NCBI RefSeq assembly: GCF_030463535.1
Contig: NC_132891.1
Span: forward strand, 10,342,949 to 10,406,948
Direction: 5' to 3'
Source of the DNA: Salminus brasiliensis
Lineage: Eukaryota; Chordata; Actinopteri; Characiformes; Bryconidae
DNA length: 64,000 nucleotides
The first letter of the stretch is position 1; the number at the start of each line of letters is the position of its first letter. The position numbers and the translations under genes are program-made. Below, piece by piece: positions 1 through 12,785 of the stretch. The notes below the pieces were generated by a model. That model made no database searches. It was given only the letters and a program-made list of their open reading frames with translations, and was not told the origin of the DNA.

Positions 1-1500
1 GTAGCTAAAAACAGCACAAGCCTTAGCATAGTGTCCGAAAATACAAACCGAGTCTGTTTCAGATTACTTAACACCTTTAAACAGTGTAGGACAAGTGTGA
101 GATGGTGAGATAGGAGCTCTGTTCAAGTTGTTTTGGTAGAAAACAACTTAAATACCCTGGGAAAAATGCTTTCTTTGTTTACTTCTGTTTTTCTGTTGCC
201 AAAAGAGAGCCAGTATATGTACAGTTACTGCAAATTAACCAAACAACCAAACAAACAAAGAGCAAAGTACGAGCATTAGGTGAGCGATATTTTTATCTGG
301 TAAGAAGTATCAGTAGTATGTACTTATCAGTATTATGTCATTCATGTATTCAAACATTCATGTTTAGATAAAAGTAAACCATTAAAAATTAGACTTCAGG
401 GTTTATATTGCTGCTAAATAACTAACACATATCCAATTTATACATTTTCAGCATTTTTATGTTATATATATATATATATTTTTATTTTTATGTCCCCAAC
501 TGGGCTCATTGAAAAATTAGTTCTCACTCATAAATATGATATTTCCTACATGTCCATAAAGCAGCATTAGCATGATGCTAATCGAGACCAGTGTTATCTT
601 TTTCATTTAGTCCTTTTTATATAATTTATAATAATGTATAATGTTGACTGGACAGTTGGTACAATCTGGCTTGTCTCTTTGGACAAGTTATTGTTTGGGC
701 CTACTAGTGTTTTATTGCAGAGGCCAGTTTAATACAGGAACATAAGAAATGTTACCCGGCTGTTATAAACCTCAGATGTATGTGTTTAAGCTAGAGATGC
801 CATTAGTAAGTTAGCATTACATCCAAACTAAGCTTTAGATTCAGCTTTGGACAAAGATAAAACAATGATACTTTTGTTTTTGTGTTATTGTTTGTATGGT
901 CAGGAAGGTAAAACTCTTTTAAACTCTTTGTTAACAATCATTTGCGTTATTAATTTTATGATTAATTTAATGACTTTTGGCTTCCATGACTTATTACCTA
1001 CTTGTTATATTAGCCACAGCGCAAAACCAAATTCAAGATTCAAGACTTGAATTGTACACTGTACAATGAAATTCTTACTTTGCAGTTTTTCCATTTATCG
1101 TAAAAAGTGAGAAACAAAATAAGTATCAAAATAATATATATATATATAAAATTAAAATTGGGTATGTTAAAGAGTACAGTACAGTATGGTTGCACATGCA
1201 AGTTGGCAAGTTGGCACATGTAAAGTTGCCATTTTGGAGATACAAGGTTTATGGAATGTATTTTACACATTAGGCTTCATACATATATTATAAACTGCTC
1301 TTATATGGGACAATACATGCCTAGACTACTACCACTGTTCTGTTGACAGTGTTCTAATGACCATCTACACATGCAAATGGCTGCACCTGCTGTTTTTAGT
1401 TGTGCAACATTTTTTGGTCAGAAACCACAAATGAGTCTATTGGAGATTAGTTAACAAACTGATGCAATTAAATGCAAATGTGTGACGATTTAAGTATTAG
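1..1500. other. AT-rich noncoding DNA, no gene seen
   Basis: No open frame of note. It contains short AT repeats (465-480, 1135-1147). Near 1215-1250 is one end of a dispersed repeat carrying CCATTTTGGAGATACAAGG, which recurs near 51.2, 52.8, 57.9 and 63.1 kb. Confidence 0.5.
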
Positions 1501-1514
1501 TTCTGTTGAGACAT

Positions 1515-2095
1515 AAGCTTCCATTATTTGTTAGCCACATTAGTCTTGTTACTCCAGTGTAAAACAAGATAAGTAACAAAGCTTTTTTATGATAACAGTA
1601 TTTTATACACTGTCATTAAGCCATATAAGCTAGTTTATAGGAGTTTCAGACAATTCCATGATGCTTTAGGCATGATTGCTAATGCATGATGCTAAGTGGT
1701 TTGATAACTTCCACTATTTGTTAGCTACATTAGCCTTGTAAACTAGTGCAAAACTAGTGGCTTTTTTTCTTTGGTCTATTTTTTATGAAAACAGTATTTT
1801 CATATATTATTTATATGAGTTTTAGGCAATTCTTTGATGCTTTAGGCATGATGCTAAGTAGTTGGATATAAACTACTTAGCTACATTAGCCTTGTAATTT
1901 CAGTGCAAAATTTGATGGCTACAATTGCTATTTTTTCTATGGTCTCTTTTTATAATAACAGTATTTCATACGCTGTATATACCTTATAAGCCAATTTATT
2001 TGAGTTGCATGATGCTAAGTGATTGGATATAAACTTCCTCTCCTTGTTCGCTACATTATTCTGGTAGCTCCATCGCAAAAGTGACGTGCAAACAA
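1515..2095. repeat. Diverged tandem repeat, about 180-bp unit, three copies
   Basis: Three successive stretches each carry the same ordered landmarks: CTTCCATTATTTGTTAGC or a variant, CATTAGYCTTGT, a CAGTGTAAAAC variant, AACAGTATTT, and then TGATGCTTTAGGCATGAT. Spacing is about 170-200 bp. The units have drifted, so the array is old. Confidence 0.6.
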
Positions 2096-2189
2096 CCAGA
2101 CATCAAACATGTCTTGACTGATCGACTCAGTTTGGGAAAAATGGAAAATTGTGCAAATGAGATTTTCAGTGAAGTGTCCTTTAATGCAG

Positions 2190-2700
2190 CATGCCTGTAC
2201 TGAGAGTTCTGTCTGATTTACAGCTTAATTTATCCCGATGCACTCCCTCCCTCCTCCCCCATTCGCTCGGTTTAGAGCACCTGCCCCATCACCTGTCAGT
2301 CGGAGGAAGCGGCCCAGGATCTGCACCTACATGTACTTGGTGCTGCAGATCTGCTCGAGCCGACGCTACGCCACACCCAATTAACCTCCGCCCCCACGCT
2401 ACATGCACCCCTCCCCTCACTGGCGCGCCACCATTCTGGGGTCATCAGGGCTACAGAGGGGTCCCCCCCCCTGGGGCTAGGGGCCCCAAGCTTGCTGCTA
2501 ATGCCATTTCACTCAACTCGGTTTGCCTGGCTTATTGTTAATAGCTTCCACTGTGGTGCTCACCTGTAGAATGAGTAGATGGTGAAGGAAGAGGCGTAGC
2601 GGCCTAGAGTGGGAGGGCGGTGGATGGAGGGGGGGGGGGTTGACCTACCAAAGCCTCACCTGGGGGGAGTCGCTGTGGCTCCAGAGGCAAGGATACGGCC
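2190..2700. other. GC-rich stretch, possible CpG-rich promoter or noncoding exon
   Basis: This is the one GC- and CpG-rich stretch in the AT-rich left flank, with CCGACGCTACGCC and GGCGCGCC. It could be a CpG island serving a noncoding first exon of arhgef19 about 11.5 kb downstream, or simply a GC-rich repeat. The 116-aa open frame here is proline-rich composition, not a recognised protein. Confidence 0.2.
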
Positions 2701-3154
2701 ACACAAACGAGGCCTGTTCTTGTTGCGTGAGCTCAGGCACACAAGCCTCTGTGTTTGTCTCTCGCTGCAGCTTTTAGCGAGCAATTTGAGTGGAATGACA
2801 AGAGCCTAGTTATTTGGGGAATGCAGAGATTGTCTGCATGTGTCAGAGGGCTTTGTGTTGAGTGGGAGTCTGGGGTTTCAGGGGGTTGCTCATGGAAGTG
2901 AACTTACTTTACTTACTTTCTCTTTGCACATAGAAGACTTTACAGTCAACCATGTCTGTGTGAACCATGAATGGGCCAATGGAAATGCATTAGAATTGCA
3001 AGTGAGCAGCTATTCTGAGGACTGAAACGCCTTGTTGATGCAAAAGGTCAGCAGAGAATGGCCAGACTGGTTCAACCCGACAGAAAAGCTACTGTAACTC
3101 TGTACAGTAAACACTCTATACAACTGTATTGTGCAGAAACATATCCACCCCTGA

Positions 3155-3690
3155 GGAGGATGGGCTACAACATCAGAAGAACACCTCTGATTCTTCTTCT
3201 GTCAGCCAAGAACAGAAAGCTGACGCTGCAGTGAGCACAGGCTCACCAAAACTGGACAGCTGAGGACGGGAATAACGTCCAGACTGTTGGGTCAGAAAGG
3301 TGGCAACAGCATGAATGCATGGAGTATTGTTGCTGACCATGTGCATCCCTTCATGGCCCCATTTCACCCATCTTCTAATGGCTACGTCCAGCATAATAAT
3401 GCACCATGTCACAAAGCAAACGCCCTCTTAAACTGGTTTCAAGAACATGACCATGAGCTCAGTGTTCTTCAGTGGCCTTCCTAGTCACCGGATCTGAATC
3501 CAGTTGAACCATCTGGGATGTGGTAGAGTGGGAAATTCACAGCATGAAAGTGCTCCTGAAAAATCGGCAGAAATTGCAGGATGTGATCATGGTAGTATGG
3601 ACCAGAAATCCATACCACAAAGGACTGAGGCTGTTTTGAGAGCAAATGAAGGCCCTACCAAGTATTAGCATAGTCCTCCTAATAAATTGC
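3155..3690 (+). pseudogene. Tc1-like transposase relic
   Basis: Translation in shifting frames gives a Tc1/mariner DDE C-terminal half: a GYVQHNNAPCHKANA-like stretch, WFQEHDHELSVLQWPS, a stop, then SPDLNPVE. In-frame stops and frameshifts break it and no N-terminal HTH is seen, so it is inactive. The stretch 3700-4440 after it holds only a short CA run (3925-3943) and nothing recognised. Confidence 0.75.
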
Positions 3691-4439
3691 TTGGTTAGTG
3701 GAACAAACGTTTAGACGCTCCTGGTATTGGTTTATTTGCTAATTAACCATGCTTAGATTCCGTCTGAGCCTTGGTTGCGCATGTCTAACCCCACTTTTAG
3801 CTTCACTAAAAACACGCTATTAAACTATAAGCGTGAGTAATAAGTCTGGAGCTGCAGGCTAACCACATGCAACCGATGTTTTGCTCTAGTGCTGCAAATG
3901 GTGTTACTAATACTCACACATGCGCACACACACACACACAGACAAGCAGGTCGAATGCAGATCACATTTTCGGCTGTGTCTTCGACTGACTATATGTTGT
4001 TGTCTTCGTTTGTGCGAGTATGTGTGTAAGAAAGAATGTGTGTGTTTGTGTATGAAAAGGGATCCTGATAAAGCCAAGCCCAGAAGGTATGTGTAAAAGG
4101 CCCACACCTGTCTAGCTGTGCAGCCTGCAGGGTGTTTCTGCTGCTCATTTGGCCAAGTCCCATCTCATCTAATATGATACCGTGCAAACCTCTCCCAGCC
4201 ACTTATCTCAGGACTGACACTGCACAGAGGACACCTACCTCTGCACACTCAGCACTGTACAGTCAGTGTTCAGGACAGTCACACAGCAGTCTGTGTTACG
4301 AGGTTTTATTTTTAGTTTTATTTCATCATGTAACATTAATCATACACTCGTCTGTGTGTGAAAAAGCCTAGTCATGGACTGTATTGTTGCCTTTTAATGG
4401 AACATTGTGTAGTCCAGGACGGGTATTTCCCAAAGCAGG

Positions 4440-5190
4440 ATTTCTCAGTTTAGACAGATAACTTGAGCCTAAAGTCAAAGAAGAGCTCAGGAACATTCCT
4501 TTTGAATAGTCCTAAACTGTGGTCTTAACTTATCATTCATAGTCATTTGGCTTAAGGGAATTAGCGTCTCCACGTAGATGTGGTTTCTGATACCACAGAT
4601 TTGTTTTTCTGTTATCCTGCCATCTTATGTAAAAGTTTGAGCACCCCTGTTTAAATGATTTACTTCATGTTTAGTTGAATCTCTGTGGGGATATAAGGGA
4701 GCACATCTAATACAGGACAATATCTTAAATATGGCTTTTTTTTTTGCACATTTTGGCTACAGCTCCCATACATCTTCTGAATTCAACATATCAAACACCA
4801 GATTGAATGTTTTATTTTTGTTTGCAATATGTTAAGTTAAACTACTAAACAGTAATTATGTCTTGGGATTTCTAATAATGACTAATATAATATTAAATTT
4901 AGAATAATAATAGCTTTTAATTATTTTTACTTCAAAAATCAACAAAACATGTAATTTGCCCAGGGGTGCGCAAACGTTAACTTGAGCCTAAGTGAAGCCT
5001 GTTCAATAGCAAATGAATAAAGGATTATGGTGTCCATAACTTTGGACTTAAGTTATCATTTATTGTTATCTATCTTAAGGCAATAAAAGCCACCACATAG
5101 GCATCATTTCTGATACTGTTTGATTTCCGGTTACGTCCAGTTTAAAGCAAAAGTTTGCGCACCTCTGTTCAAATCATTTGCATATTTAAT
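4440..5190. repeat. Two diverged copies of a dispersed repeat in direct orientation
   Basis: About 4455-4660 and about 4975-5180 share AACTTGAGCCTAA, a TAACTTATCATT-type block, a GCCACCACATAG/GTCTCCACGTAG-type block, TTTCTGATAC and AAAGTTTGNGCACC. A third fragment begins at 5750. Probably copies of a degraded DNA transposon. Confidence 0.5.
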
Positions 5191-5384
5191 GTACTATTAA
5201 TTTCTCTTAACTATCTGCCACTACTAATATTGCCACTATTAACTATAATTAATCTTATTACTCTGGTATAGTCATACTATACCATGATTATTGTGATTAT
5301 CATATTATGATCAGTAGAACAGTCTTATGCTGTGGTTCTGTGACTTTTATCAATAATTTATATATCATTTATACCAGAGGAGGA

Positions 5385-5600
5385 TGGTTCTTGGTTCCTC
5401 CCAAGGTTTCTTCCTCCAGCTCTGAGGGAGTTTTTCCTTGCCACTGTTGACTTTGGCTTGCTCCTGGGGGATCTGTTGTTTTCATGTCTTCTTATGTTGT
5501 TGATTTTTTGTCTTTTTACTCATCACTGATTCTGTAAAGCTGCTTTGTGACAACACCGGTTGTAAAGAGCACTATACAAATAAATTTGATTTGATGATTA
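5385..5600 (-). repeat. Retroposon-like repeat ending in a TTTATTTGTATAG-type motif
   Basis: In reverse complement this carries the same blocks as 7530-7790: TTTATTTGTATAG, the CACAAAGCAGCTTTAC block, and CTCCCTCAGAGCTGGAGGAA. A third copy is nested at about 12067-12230 and a partial one lies at about 26340-26440. The shared blocks show one dispersed family. Confidence 0.6.
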
Positions 5601-7530
5601 TTACTTTTGCACATGCAATGTTTAATGTTTAAATTTTTTTTGCAGTATGTTAAAATGAAGGATTTAGGAATTACACTAGTGTGCCTCTGTAGAAAATCAA
5701 TTTTCACTTTAAATAAATATTTAATTAAAAAAAAATTCTCTGTTTAGCCAGTTAACCTGAGCCTAAATTTAGACCTGTTTAATAGAAAATATGCTGAGCA
5801 AAATTAGGCTTAATAGACTTAATTCTTGAAAATCTGGAAAACTGTCCCAAAAAGTAAAACATTGGAGAATTGGAAATCTGTTTCAGTTTTTTTTTTTATC
5901 TTTTACAAGCGTAAACTGTACAACTGCAAAGATTGTGAAAGCACAAGATTATGTTTTTTTTTATTCAGTTTCATCATTTAATATTAATCACTTCCATCTG
6001 CATTGGAACATGAAATTTTGGAGGACTGTAAAAAAAAGACTAGCTTTTCTTCCACCTCCAAAAAGGTTAAGATAAACTGTAAAACTATATGAATTGAATA
6101 ATTATCACACAGTCACCTGTTTTTGAACTAGAAGCCTTAAGGATTAGGAAAGACCTGCGGATTTGCTTTCAAACACAAAATCATATTACAAGCCAAAATG
6201 TAAAGAACAAGCTTTTGTTTGCTAATTATTGTACATTTAATGATGCAGTACACACTGGTATTCTACCGTCATCATCCTTTACTGATTCTCAGATAAGCTC
6301 CTGCTTTTCCACTGATGAGGCCAAACACTAAGAACAGCCTGTGGGATGGTCAATCTCAAGGTGTTATCAGCAAGCTGATCACATTTCAAAACAAATGGCC
6401 CTGTGCGGCTTGTCCTTACCTGTCCGGATAATAAACGTTGGGGTGGGGGTGGGATTCTGGCTCAGTTCACCACCAAAGCAGTTAGTTAGAAAGCGCTAGA
6501 AAACAGGAAGCTGAGTGTGAATGAAAACAGCAGACGCATCAGCAGATTGTCAAAAGTAGGTCATCATCTCACTGTGGCACAACTTCACGTTCGAATCAAA
6601 GATGTGATTGTGCTGCGTGAATCCACCGAGCGTCAGTGAGAGGATGGGAAGTCTCTAACCCATAGTAAGAATGCCAACAGTGCCATTAGTGGATATGTGG
6701 TCTGCTTTGAACAAGAAATGTTGGAAACAGAAAGCTCTGCTTTATTCATGTCTGTTATGTTGAGGTGAGTGGATTTTCAGTGGATCCACTTCTGAGAACT
6801 ACTCTTGAATTCTAAATCTCCAGCACACTTAGGCAAAGTCGGAAGCGCCGTTTGTCTGCTTTGCCTTGTTGGATGAAAAGATGATCTGAAAGAAGGCAGT
6901 ATGCCCGCCGCCTGTGAGTGCTGGGGCTAAGGGTTCCATTCTGCAGGTGTCCAGCTCCCACCTCTGATGAACTTCACTAATGCAAAGAACTGAGAGCTGT
7001 GGTGGATAAAACAGTGTCTCCGGCCTCCACAGGTGGGAAGTAATGAATCACTGATTGACATGAATGAATGAACTTCACTGCATTTATTCTTGTATTTGTA
7101 CTTTTATTTGAAAAATTAGATAAGAATTGAATGATATTTTAATTAATATGGTGCATCACAAAGAAACTCATGGCTGATTTTTAAACAAGGGTGGTAGTAG
7201 GAACTAGGGGGTGCGATGTGTACGACCTGTGTGAGTGTGTTCATGTAATGTTGATGTTGGTTAACTAGGGATGAATTTTTAAATAAATAAGTAAAGAACT
7301 ATTACACTATTTTTTTTAGATGTGGCCTTTAAAAACAGTGAATGGGTGAATGATTTAAGAAAATAATCAATATCGCAGGAATCCATTCATAACAATTTTA
7401 CGTAGTATTTAAACCCTATAGTACGTAGAATTAAACCCTTTAGACCCTTGTTAAATTCTGTTCCCTATAATAGAGCTCTGTGTAGCGATCTGGATTTTAG
7501 CATTGTAGGGGCTAGTGCACAGTTAACAGT
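5600..7530. other. Noncoding, no gene seen
   Basis: AT-rich sequence with poly(T) runs and no open frame of interest. A GGGGTGGGGGTGGG run sits near 6440. No feature is assigned. Confidence 0.4.
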
Positions 7531-7800
7531 CAAGTCAAGTCAGATTTATTTGTATAGCTTTTTACAACTGTTGTCGTCACAAAGCAGCTTTACATAAATA
7601 GTGATTAATAAAAGACAGAGACAAAGAAGAAAGAAGAAAATAACGTAAGACATGATTGATCAGAGACCCCCAGTGAGCAAGCCAACGGCGACAGTGGCAA
7701 GGAAAACCTCCCTCAGAGCTGGAGGAAGAAACCTTGGGAGGAACCAAGACCCACAAGGGGGGCCCGACCCATCCTCCTCTGGTCAGAACTATTTAAACAT
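7530..7800 (+). repeat. Retroposon-like repeat with TTTATTTGTATAG head
   Basis: Starts with tandem AAGTC units and TTTATTTGTATAGCTTTTTACAAC, then CACAAAGCAGCTTTACATAA, ending in the CCTCCCTCAGAGCTGGAGG block. It matches the copy at 12067 in the same orientation and the 5.4-kb copy in reverse. The 133-aa open frame at 7652-8053 lies mostly inside it. Confidence 0.65.
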
Positions 7801-8049
7801 TAATGATAAAAAAAAGCATTCATTTAGTCTGTTGTGCTCCCCGGAGATGCCACAGCCATCCGTGGCTGGGAGTCCCAGAGAGATGATGAGTAGGAGGTGT
7901 CCATTGGCATTGCGACTTGGCTTACATGGCCTAGAGAGAGCACATGCTAGCCTTCTCCCTGGCTCCCATTGGAGAAGACCTAGCTTGCAAGTGAGACTTG
8001 GCAGTGACCAGACTCTGGAGAAAACTGGAAACAGCCTAAAGTTGTTAGC

Positions 8050-9250
8050 TTAGGTAGCAAATAAGCAACTTATGTACTCTTACTCGCTCAAGATGCTTTG
8101 TTTATTGATGCTTTGTTGATACTTGTGTTCACATGAACTATCGCCAATGTTACAGTAGCAGCAGCAGCAGCAGCCTGCTTTTCCCGGAGTAGTGATTTTC
8201 AGGACTCCTTCCTGTTTCAAATGAGTTGGACTCTCACTCAGCTGTTTATGTGCCACTTATCAAGTCTGTTTTGTTTCCAAACTGTGCTAGACTGTGTACA
8301 CAGCCACGTTCTGTTTAACAGGGAGTGCCTGGGACAGGAAAGGTCGATGCCATTTTAAAAGGAAGTAACCTAGAGCAGTGTTAGTGTTTAAGCGCTAAAG
8401 CGGGTAGAAGGACAAGGTTTGAGGTAAATTCTATATTTTTGGGCAGTCTCTCTTTCTTGCCTAACCCTCCGATCCAAATCTTGAGGGGTAATGAGAGGGG
8501 AATGCTTTAGCAAAGCATTAAGCTGGGAATTCTCTTTTTTGACTGTCATGCTTGAGTACAAGGAGGAAGGCCCCAGGCGCTGTGGGAGATTATGACCCCC
8601 TCCAAATGTAAACACAGGGAGCTTTACTCCCAGCTGCTCCTGCTAACCCTGCTCCAGGTTAAATCCTTACCTGCCACGATTAAAATCAATTCCTCTGCCT
8701 CTATTATAGATAAGGGCGGTTTCACCTTTGGAATTCTGCCATCCTCACGAGATCCATTACCTATAATTAAAGATACATTAGACACGTTAGGACAACCCAC
8801 AACAGAGTTGCCCTGTTAGGTTGAAGCTGTAGAAGAGTTTGAAGACATTTAACATCAAACGATTGGTATTAACTTGTGCAGAAGGAGGATTTCAGGGCTT
8901 TTTCTGTCGTGGAGCTCGCCCCATGAAGTGAATCCAAGCCTGGGATATATTAACATTCATTCTTTGGAAAAAGAGCTGATAGTCACCAGTTGGAGGGCTA
9001 TTTGGGCTCTGGTTTATCGTCACAGGTCAATTAGAGTGGCCTTGTCACTGTGACACTGTGCAATATAGCAGACACACAGAAGCCTGTGTCACCACACTGC
9101 TAGGCTGTCTTACTCAAACACACCCGCAAGATGAGGGAAAATCCCAGAAATGGAGTAGAACAGTAGGCAGGAAGTTTGGAGTTTTTCCCAAGGATTAAAG
9201 TCCTGGAAGTTGAGGTCTGTCTGTCTGCCTTGAACAACAGTGTTTGTAAT
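8050..9250. other. Noncoding, non-repetitive; possible conserved element
   Basis: I see no repeat family here. About 8440-8815 is a complex, non-repetitive block with short TAATTAAA and GATTAAAATCAATT motifs of the kind common in vertebrate conserved noncoding elements. No coding evidence: open frames occur on both strands but neither looks like a protein. Confidence 0.25.
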
Positions 9251-9254
9251 AGAG

Positions 9255-9395
9255 ATGAGTGTGAGTGTGAAGAACCTTTTAAAGGTTTAAAGAACATCTG
9301 TTACAAAAATGGTTCTCTATGGAACCAAAACTGGTTCTTCTATTGCATTGCTCAAGGAACCATTTGTACCACCCTTGTTTTTAAGACGTTTTTAA
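9255..9395. repeat. GGTTCTTT-type dispersed repeat fragment
   Basis: Contains AAGAACCTTTTAAAGG, ATGGTTCTCTATGGAACC and TGGTTCTTCTATTGCATTGC. Related fragments lie at 11940-11990 with 12620-12785, 23230-23310, 27715-27930 and 46990-47070. Confidence 0.55.
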
Positions 9396-9475
9396 GATGC
9401 TCTCTAGAGGTTAGAAAGAATTTGCTTCATATTTTCTTTTATCCAAAAGTTCAATATTTTTATATCTGCCATATA

Positions 9476-9905
9476 CACTAGATGGTCAAAAGTATTGGGA
9501 CACCGTCTAATTCATTGTTTCTTTTGAAATCAAGGGTATTAAAAAAGATTTTCTCCTGCTTTTGTTGGACTTGATTGCATTCAGCAGATATTGGATGATC
9601 ACCACCCCACCTCATCCCTTACTCCCCATCTCATCCTAAAACTATTGTATGGGGCTCCCATATTCCAAAGAACTCAGTTTTACTGCACCACAACTCAATG
9701 CTGGGGGGGCTTTATACACCCCTAGCTCACGCTTGGCATAAGGCATGGTGCCAATAGGTTCAATATGTTTGTTCCAGAAAGTCCTATTTTATTGGTTGCA
9801 CCTCTCTACAGGGATTTGACAAACTGTGTGTGTGTGTGTTTATGTGCATTCGCACACACGTGGCAGCAAAGGCCACAACTTGAAGTAGCTGAATGCAAAC
9901 TGTAG
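9476..9905 (+). mobile_element. MITE, CACTATATGGACAAAAGT family, copy 1
   Basis: Left end CACTAGATGGTCAAAAGTAT, then TTGGGACACC. It carries the family core: a GGATGATCACCACC block, a GCATGGTGCCAATAGGTTCA block, GACAAACTGTGTGTGTG and AAAGTAGCTGAATGCA. The right end is truncated relative to the copies near 21.7 and 32.7 kb. Confidence 0.75.
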
Positions 9906-10069
9906 TGTACCTGCATTTAACTTCTCCCAAAAATATATTGTTTCAGGTAATCTCTAACGCCGCAGTAAGCATTCATTGTTTTCCTGAAAATTGCATAGAA
10001 ACATGCAGTATCTCATTGCTAGGAGATCATGTCAGCCTTAACTGTCTGTATTGTGCTTTCGCATCGTGT

Positions 10070-10670
10070 CAGAGAGAAGAATCCTCTTCTTTAATCACAG
10101 CTGCCATAAAAGAGCTGCCAGGTCTCTATTCATTTACCATGCAGACACGCTGACTTAAAGGAGCCTAGTGAAATTACAGGGAAAATAGAAGCGCCAAAGT
10201 AAGAAACAACGCAAATAACACCTTCAGAGAGAGGCAAATTATATGTTGGTTTGCACTGAAAACTGTAAACGACACGAGAAATGAAACTGATTGTATGGGA
10301 AGGGACAAGCTAATGGGCTGTAATGCTGTATGTAATGGAATTCATTTTTGTGGGGGTGGTCATGGACGTAAAACTGTACTGCAAGAATGGGTGGATGGGT
10401 GGATTTGGGTGGGGATCTCTTTGTGTACCAAGTTAGATAGACCTTTTACATCAAAGAGGTTCAGCATGTTCAATAATAAGAGAATAGGAGAACAGGCCGC
10501 ACCATACTACAGTAAAGTGTTTGCTCTGGCGTAATGAACATGATCTATTGCACAAACAGTATCTGTACCCTTCGCACTCCGCTAAACTCTATAGCTGAAT
10601 GGCTTTCGGACTTTAATGGTTTAGTCTACAGATCCAAATCTCTGCTCATTTTGAATTGCACTTTAATTTC
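10070..10670. other. Noncoding, no gene seen; possible conserved element
   Basis: Non-repetitive sequence with a TTAATCACAGCTGCCATAAA block at about 10093. No coding sequence recognised. Confidence 0.25.
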
Positions 10671-10673
10671 ATT

Positions 10674-10884
10674 GTGTGTGTGTCATTGTGTGTGTGTGTG
10701 TGTGTGTGTGTGTATCGTTGTGTGTGTGAAGAATCCCAATCCGTTCCCACACCCTCTCAAATCTCCTGTGCACCTAACAGCCTTCTGCATCTGCGAGGAT
10801 AAAGAGATCCTTTGTTTGGAGTAGGGAACAGGTAACCATTTGTGCGGTGTATGTGTGTGCTTGTGTGGATTTTGTGTGTGAGTA

Positions 10885-10920
<36 letters not shown>
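10674..10920. repeat. (TG)n microsatellites
   Basis: Two TG-rich tracts, about 10674-10730 and about 10850-10920, the second with about 15 uninterrupted TG units. The short open frames through them reflect repeat composition. Confidence 0.85.
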
Positions 10921-10923
<3 letters not shown>

Positions 10924-11939
10924 AGTGGTTGGCTTGGCTGTTTAATTGTTGAAGATACACATGTGGTCTGTATTTTGTACTGCTAGTTCTGTGCAGCAGA
11001 ACAAACAAAGAACCGAAGGCAGGGAGTAGAGAAGAGAGTGGCTGTAGTTCCTTTGTCTAGATGAATGTGGAGGTGAGCATTTGTTTGAGGAGATGGATTT
11101 ACATTTTCTTGTTGTGCCGTGATGTGTCTTCAAGGCCACATTCACAACATCTGCTCTATTTCTGCATGTAGGAATGAGACTGTTTCTTTAAGGGCCCTAA
11201 AGTCTTGCATATCAGTCATGAGCCCAGTTTGATCAGGCTGGAGAGATGTCTTCATCGTCTCCAGGTTTGGAGAACATCACAGCGTGTTTTGTGGGTCAGT
11301 AGTGAATCAGATTTGGGTCAGTGGCACTGACAGTGTCCTGCAGCATTGCTGCTGTAAAAACCCAGGAGATGTCATGACCTGGGTTATCTGCGGCCTACCT
11401 CTCCCCGAGGCAAGGACACAGGACACTAATAAGCCCTGATGCTTCATTGACCCAGTTTGCTTGTCCGAATAGGAGGGTGTTTTTCAGACATAGGAAATGG
11501 GTAGGAGAAAGGTGGTGGGGGCGGGAGCTAGTGAAAATGAGCTGATTTTGACATGCCCTTCGTTTTGATGTGTGGGGTTTGACGAGAAGGCTCCGTTCAT
11601 CGTCAAGTTGAGTTATGGAGGACGTTTCCTGGCTGCGAGCTGGTGCTGCAGTGGTCATGCGGCATTAGCGGCGTCTGGGGCGAATGTGGCAGCTGCAAAG
11701 GGGTGGGATAAGTACAGAGGCAGGAGCTGAAGTGCCGCACTCTTTAATTAAAGCAGGAAGACAGCGCAGAAGCTACGACACAACCCAGCCAGGCATAGGG
11801 GGGTGGGGGTGGGGAGCAGCTGACTATTAGATTTACCAAGCAACACTAGGAAGTGCTAGGAACTGATACATGGGTGAGATTGGCGTTGCTGTGCTTAAAT
11901 GCTTGGTGTACTTATTGTTTTGCTTTTTAAGACTGCACA

Positions 11940-12785
11940 CCTTTAAAAAAAGGTTCTTTAAGGGTTCTTCAGTAAAGGATATAGAACCTACACTTTATGC
12001 CAGATATTTGTGGACATCGCTTCTAATGCGAACCCATTGCTGACAAAGTGCAGATGCACACATACACAAGTCAAGTCAAGTCAAATTTATTTGTATAGCG
12101 CTTTTTACAACTGTTGTCGTCACAAAGCAGCTTTACATAATTAGTACTTAATAAAGAACAGAGACAGAGAAGAAAGAAGAAATAACATGAAGCGTTATTT
12201 TGTCTAGTCTTGTCTAGTCTCTGTAGATTAGTATTGCCAATATAATATGATTCTCTGATTAACTTAAACCTATTCTAATGACAGGCATGGGCTATAAGCG
12301 TAAAAAGCCCCCAACATTGAGCTGTGGAGCAGTGGAACAGGGTTGTCTGGAAAGATGGCTGGTGCTCCATCCCAACCTTTTGGGATCAGTTGGGGAGTTG
12401 GGGATGAACTGAGGTGGAGATCTTCCAACATCCTGACCTCACTAGCACTCTTGTCGCTAAATGCATTAAATCCTCACAGCAATGCATCCTCTACAATTTT
12501 AGTAGAAATCCTTCCCTGCACAGTAGAGACAGTTACTTCAACAAAAGCAGGATAAACTCTCTTTAAGAAAAAGAAACAGTGAATGAGTAGATGTCCCAAT
12601 ACTTTTGCATATATAGTGTACATAGAACAATGACAACTCAAAGGACCCTTTGTATGTTTGAATGGTTCTTTTTAATGATAAAGAGATGCAATCAATAGTG
12701 GGAAACCGATTGTAAATGGTTCTGCATGGGAAAATAAGGGTTCTATCTAGTACCTAAAAGGGTTTCACTATTGTTTTCAGACCTT
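11940..12785. mobile_element. Three-level nested insertion: GGTTCTTT repeat, MITE, retroposon-like repeat
   Basis: The outer GGTTCTTT repeat is split into 11940-11990 and 12620-12785. Between them lies a CACTATATGGACAAAAGT-family MITE in reverse orientation, from TTTGTGGACATCGCTTCTAA at about 12006 to CCCAATACTTTTGCATATAT at about 12595-12614. That MITE is itself interrupted at about 12067-12230 by the TTTATTTGTATAGCGCTTTT repeat. The order of insertion is therefore readable. Confidence 0.65.

Noticed and set aside
2191..2541. 116-codon open frame as a gene
   Set aside because: Pro/Leu/His-rich composition from GC-rich DNA, no family resemblance, no exon partners in phase.
7652..8053. 133-codon open frame as a gene
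   Set aside because: Most of it lies inside a dispersed repeat that recurs at 5.4, 12.1 and 26.4 kb.
10757..11008. Open frames rich in Thr-His or Val-Cys across TG tracts
   Set aside because: They are translations of TG/CA microsatellites.
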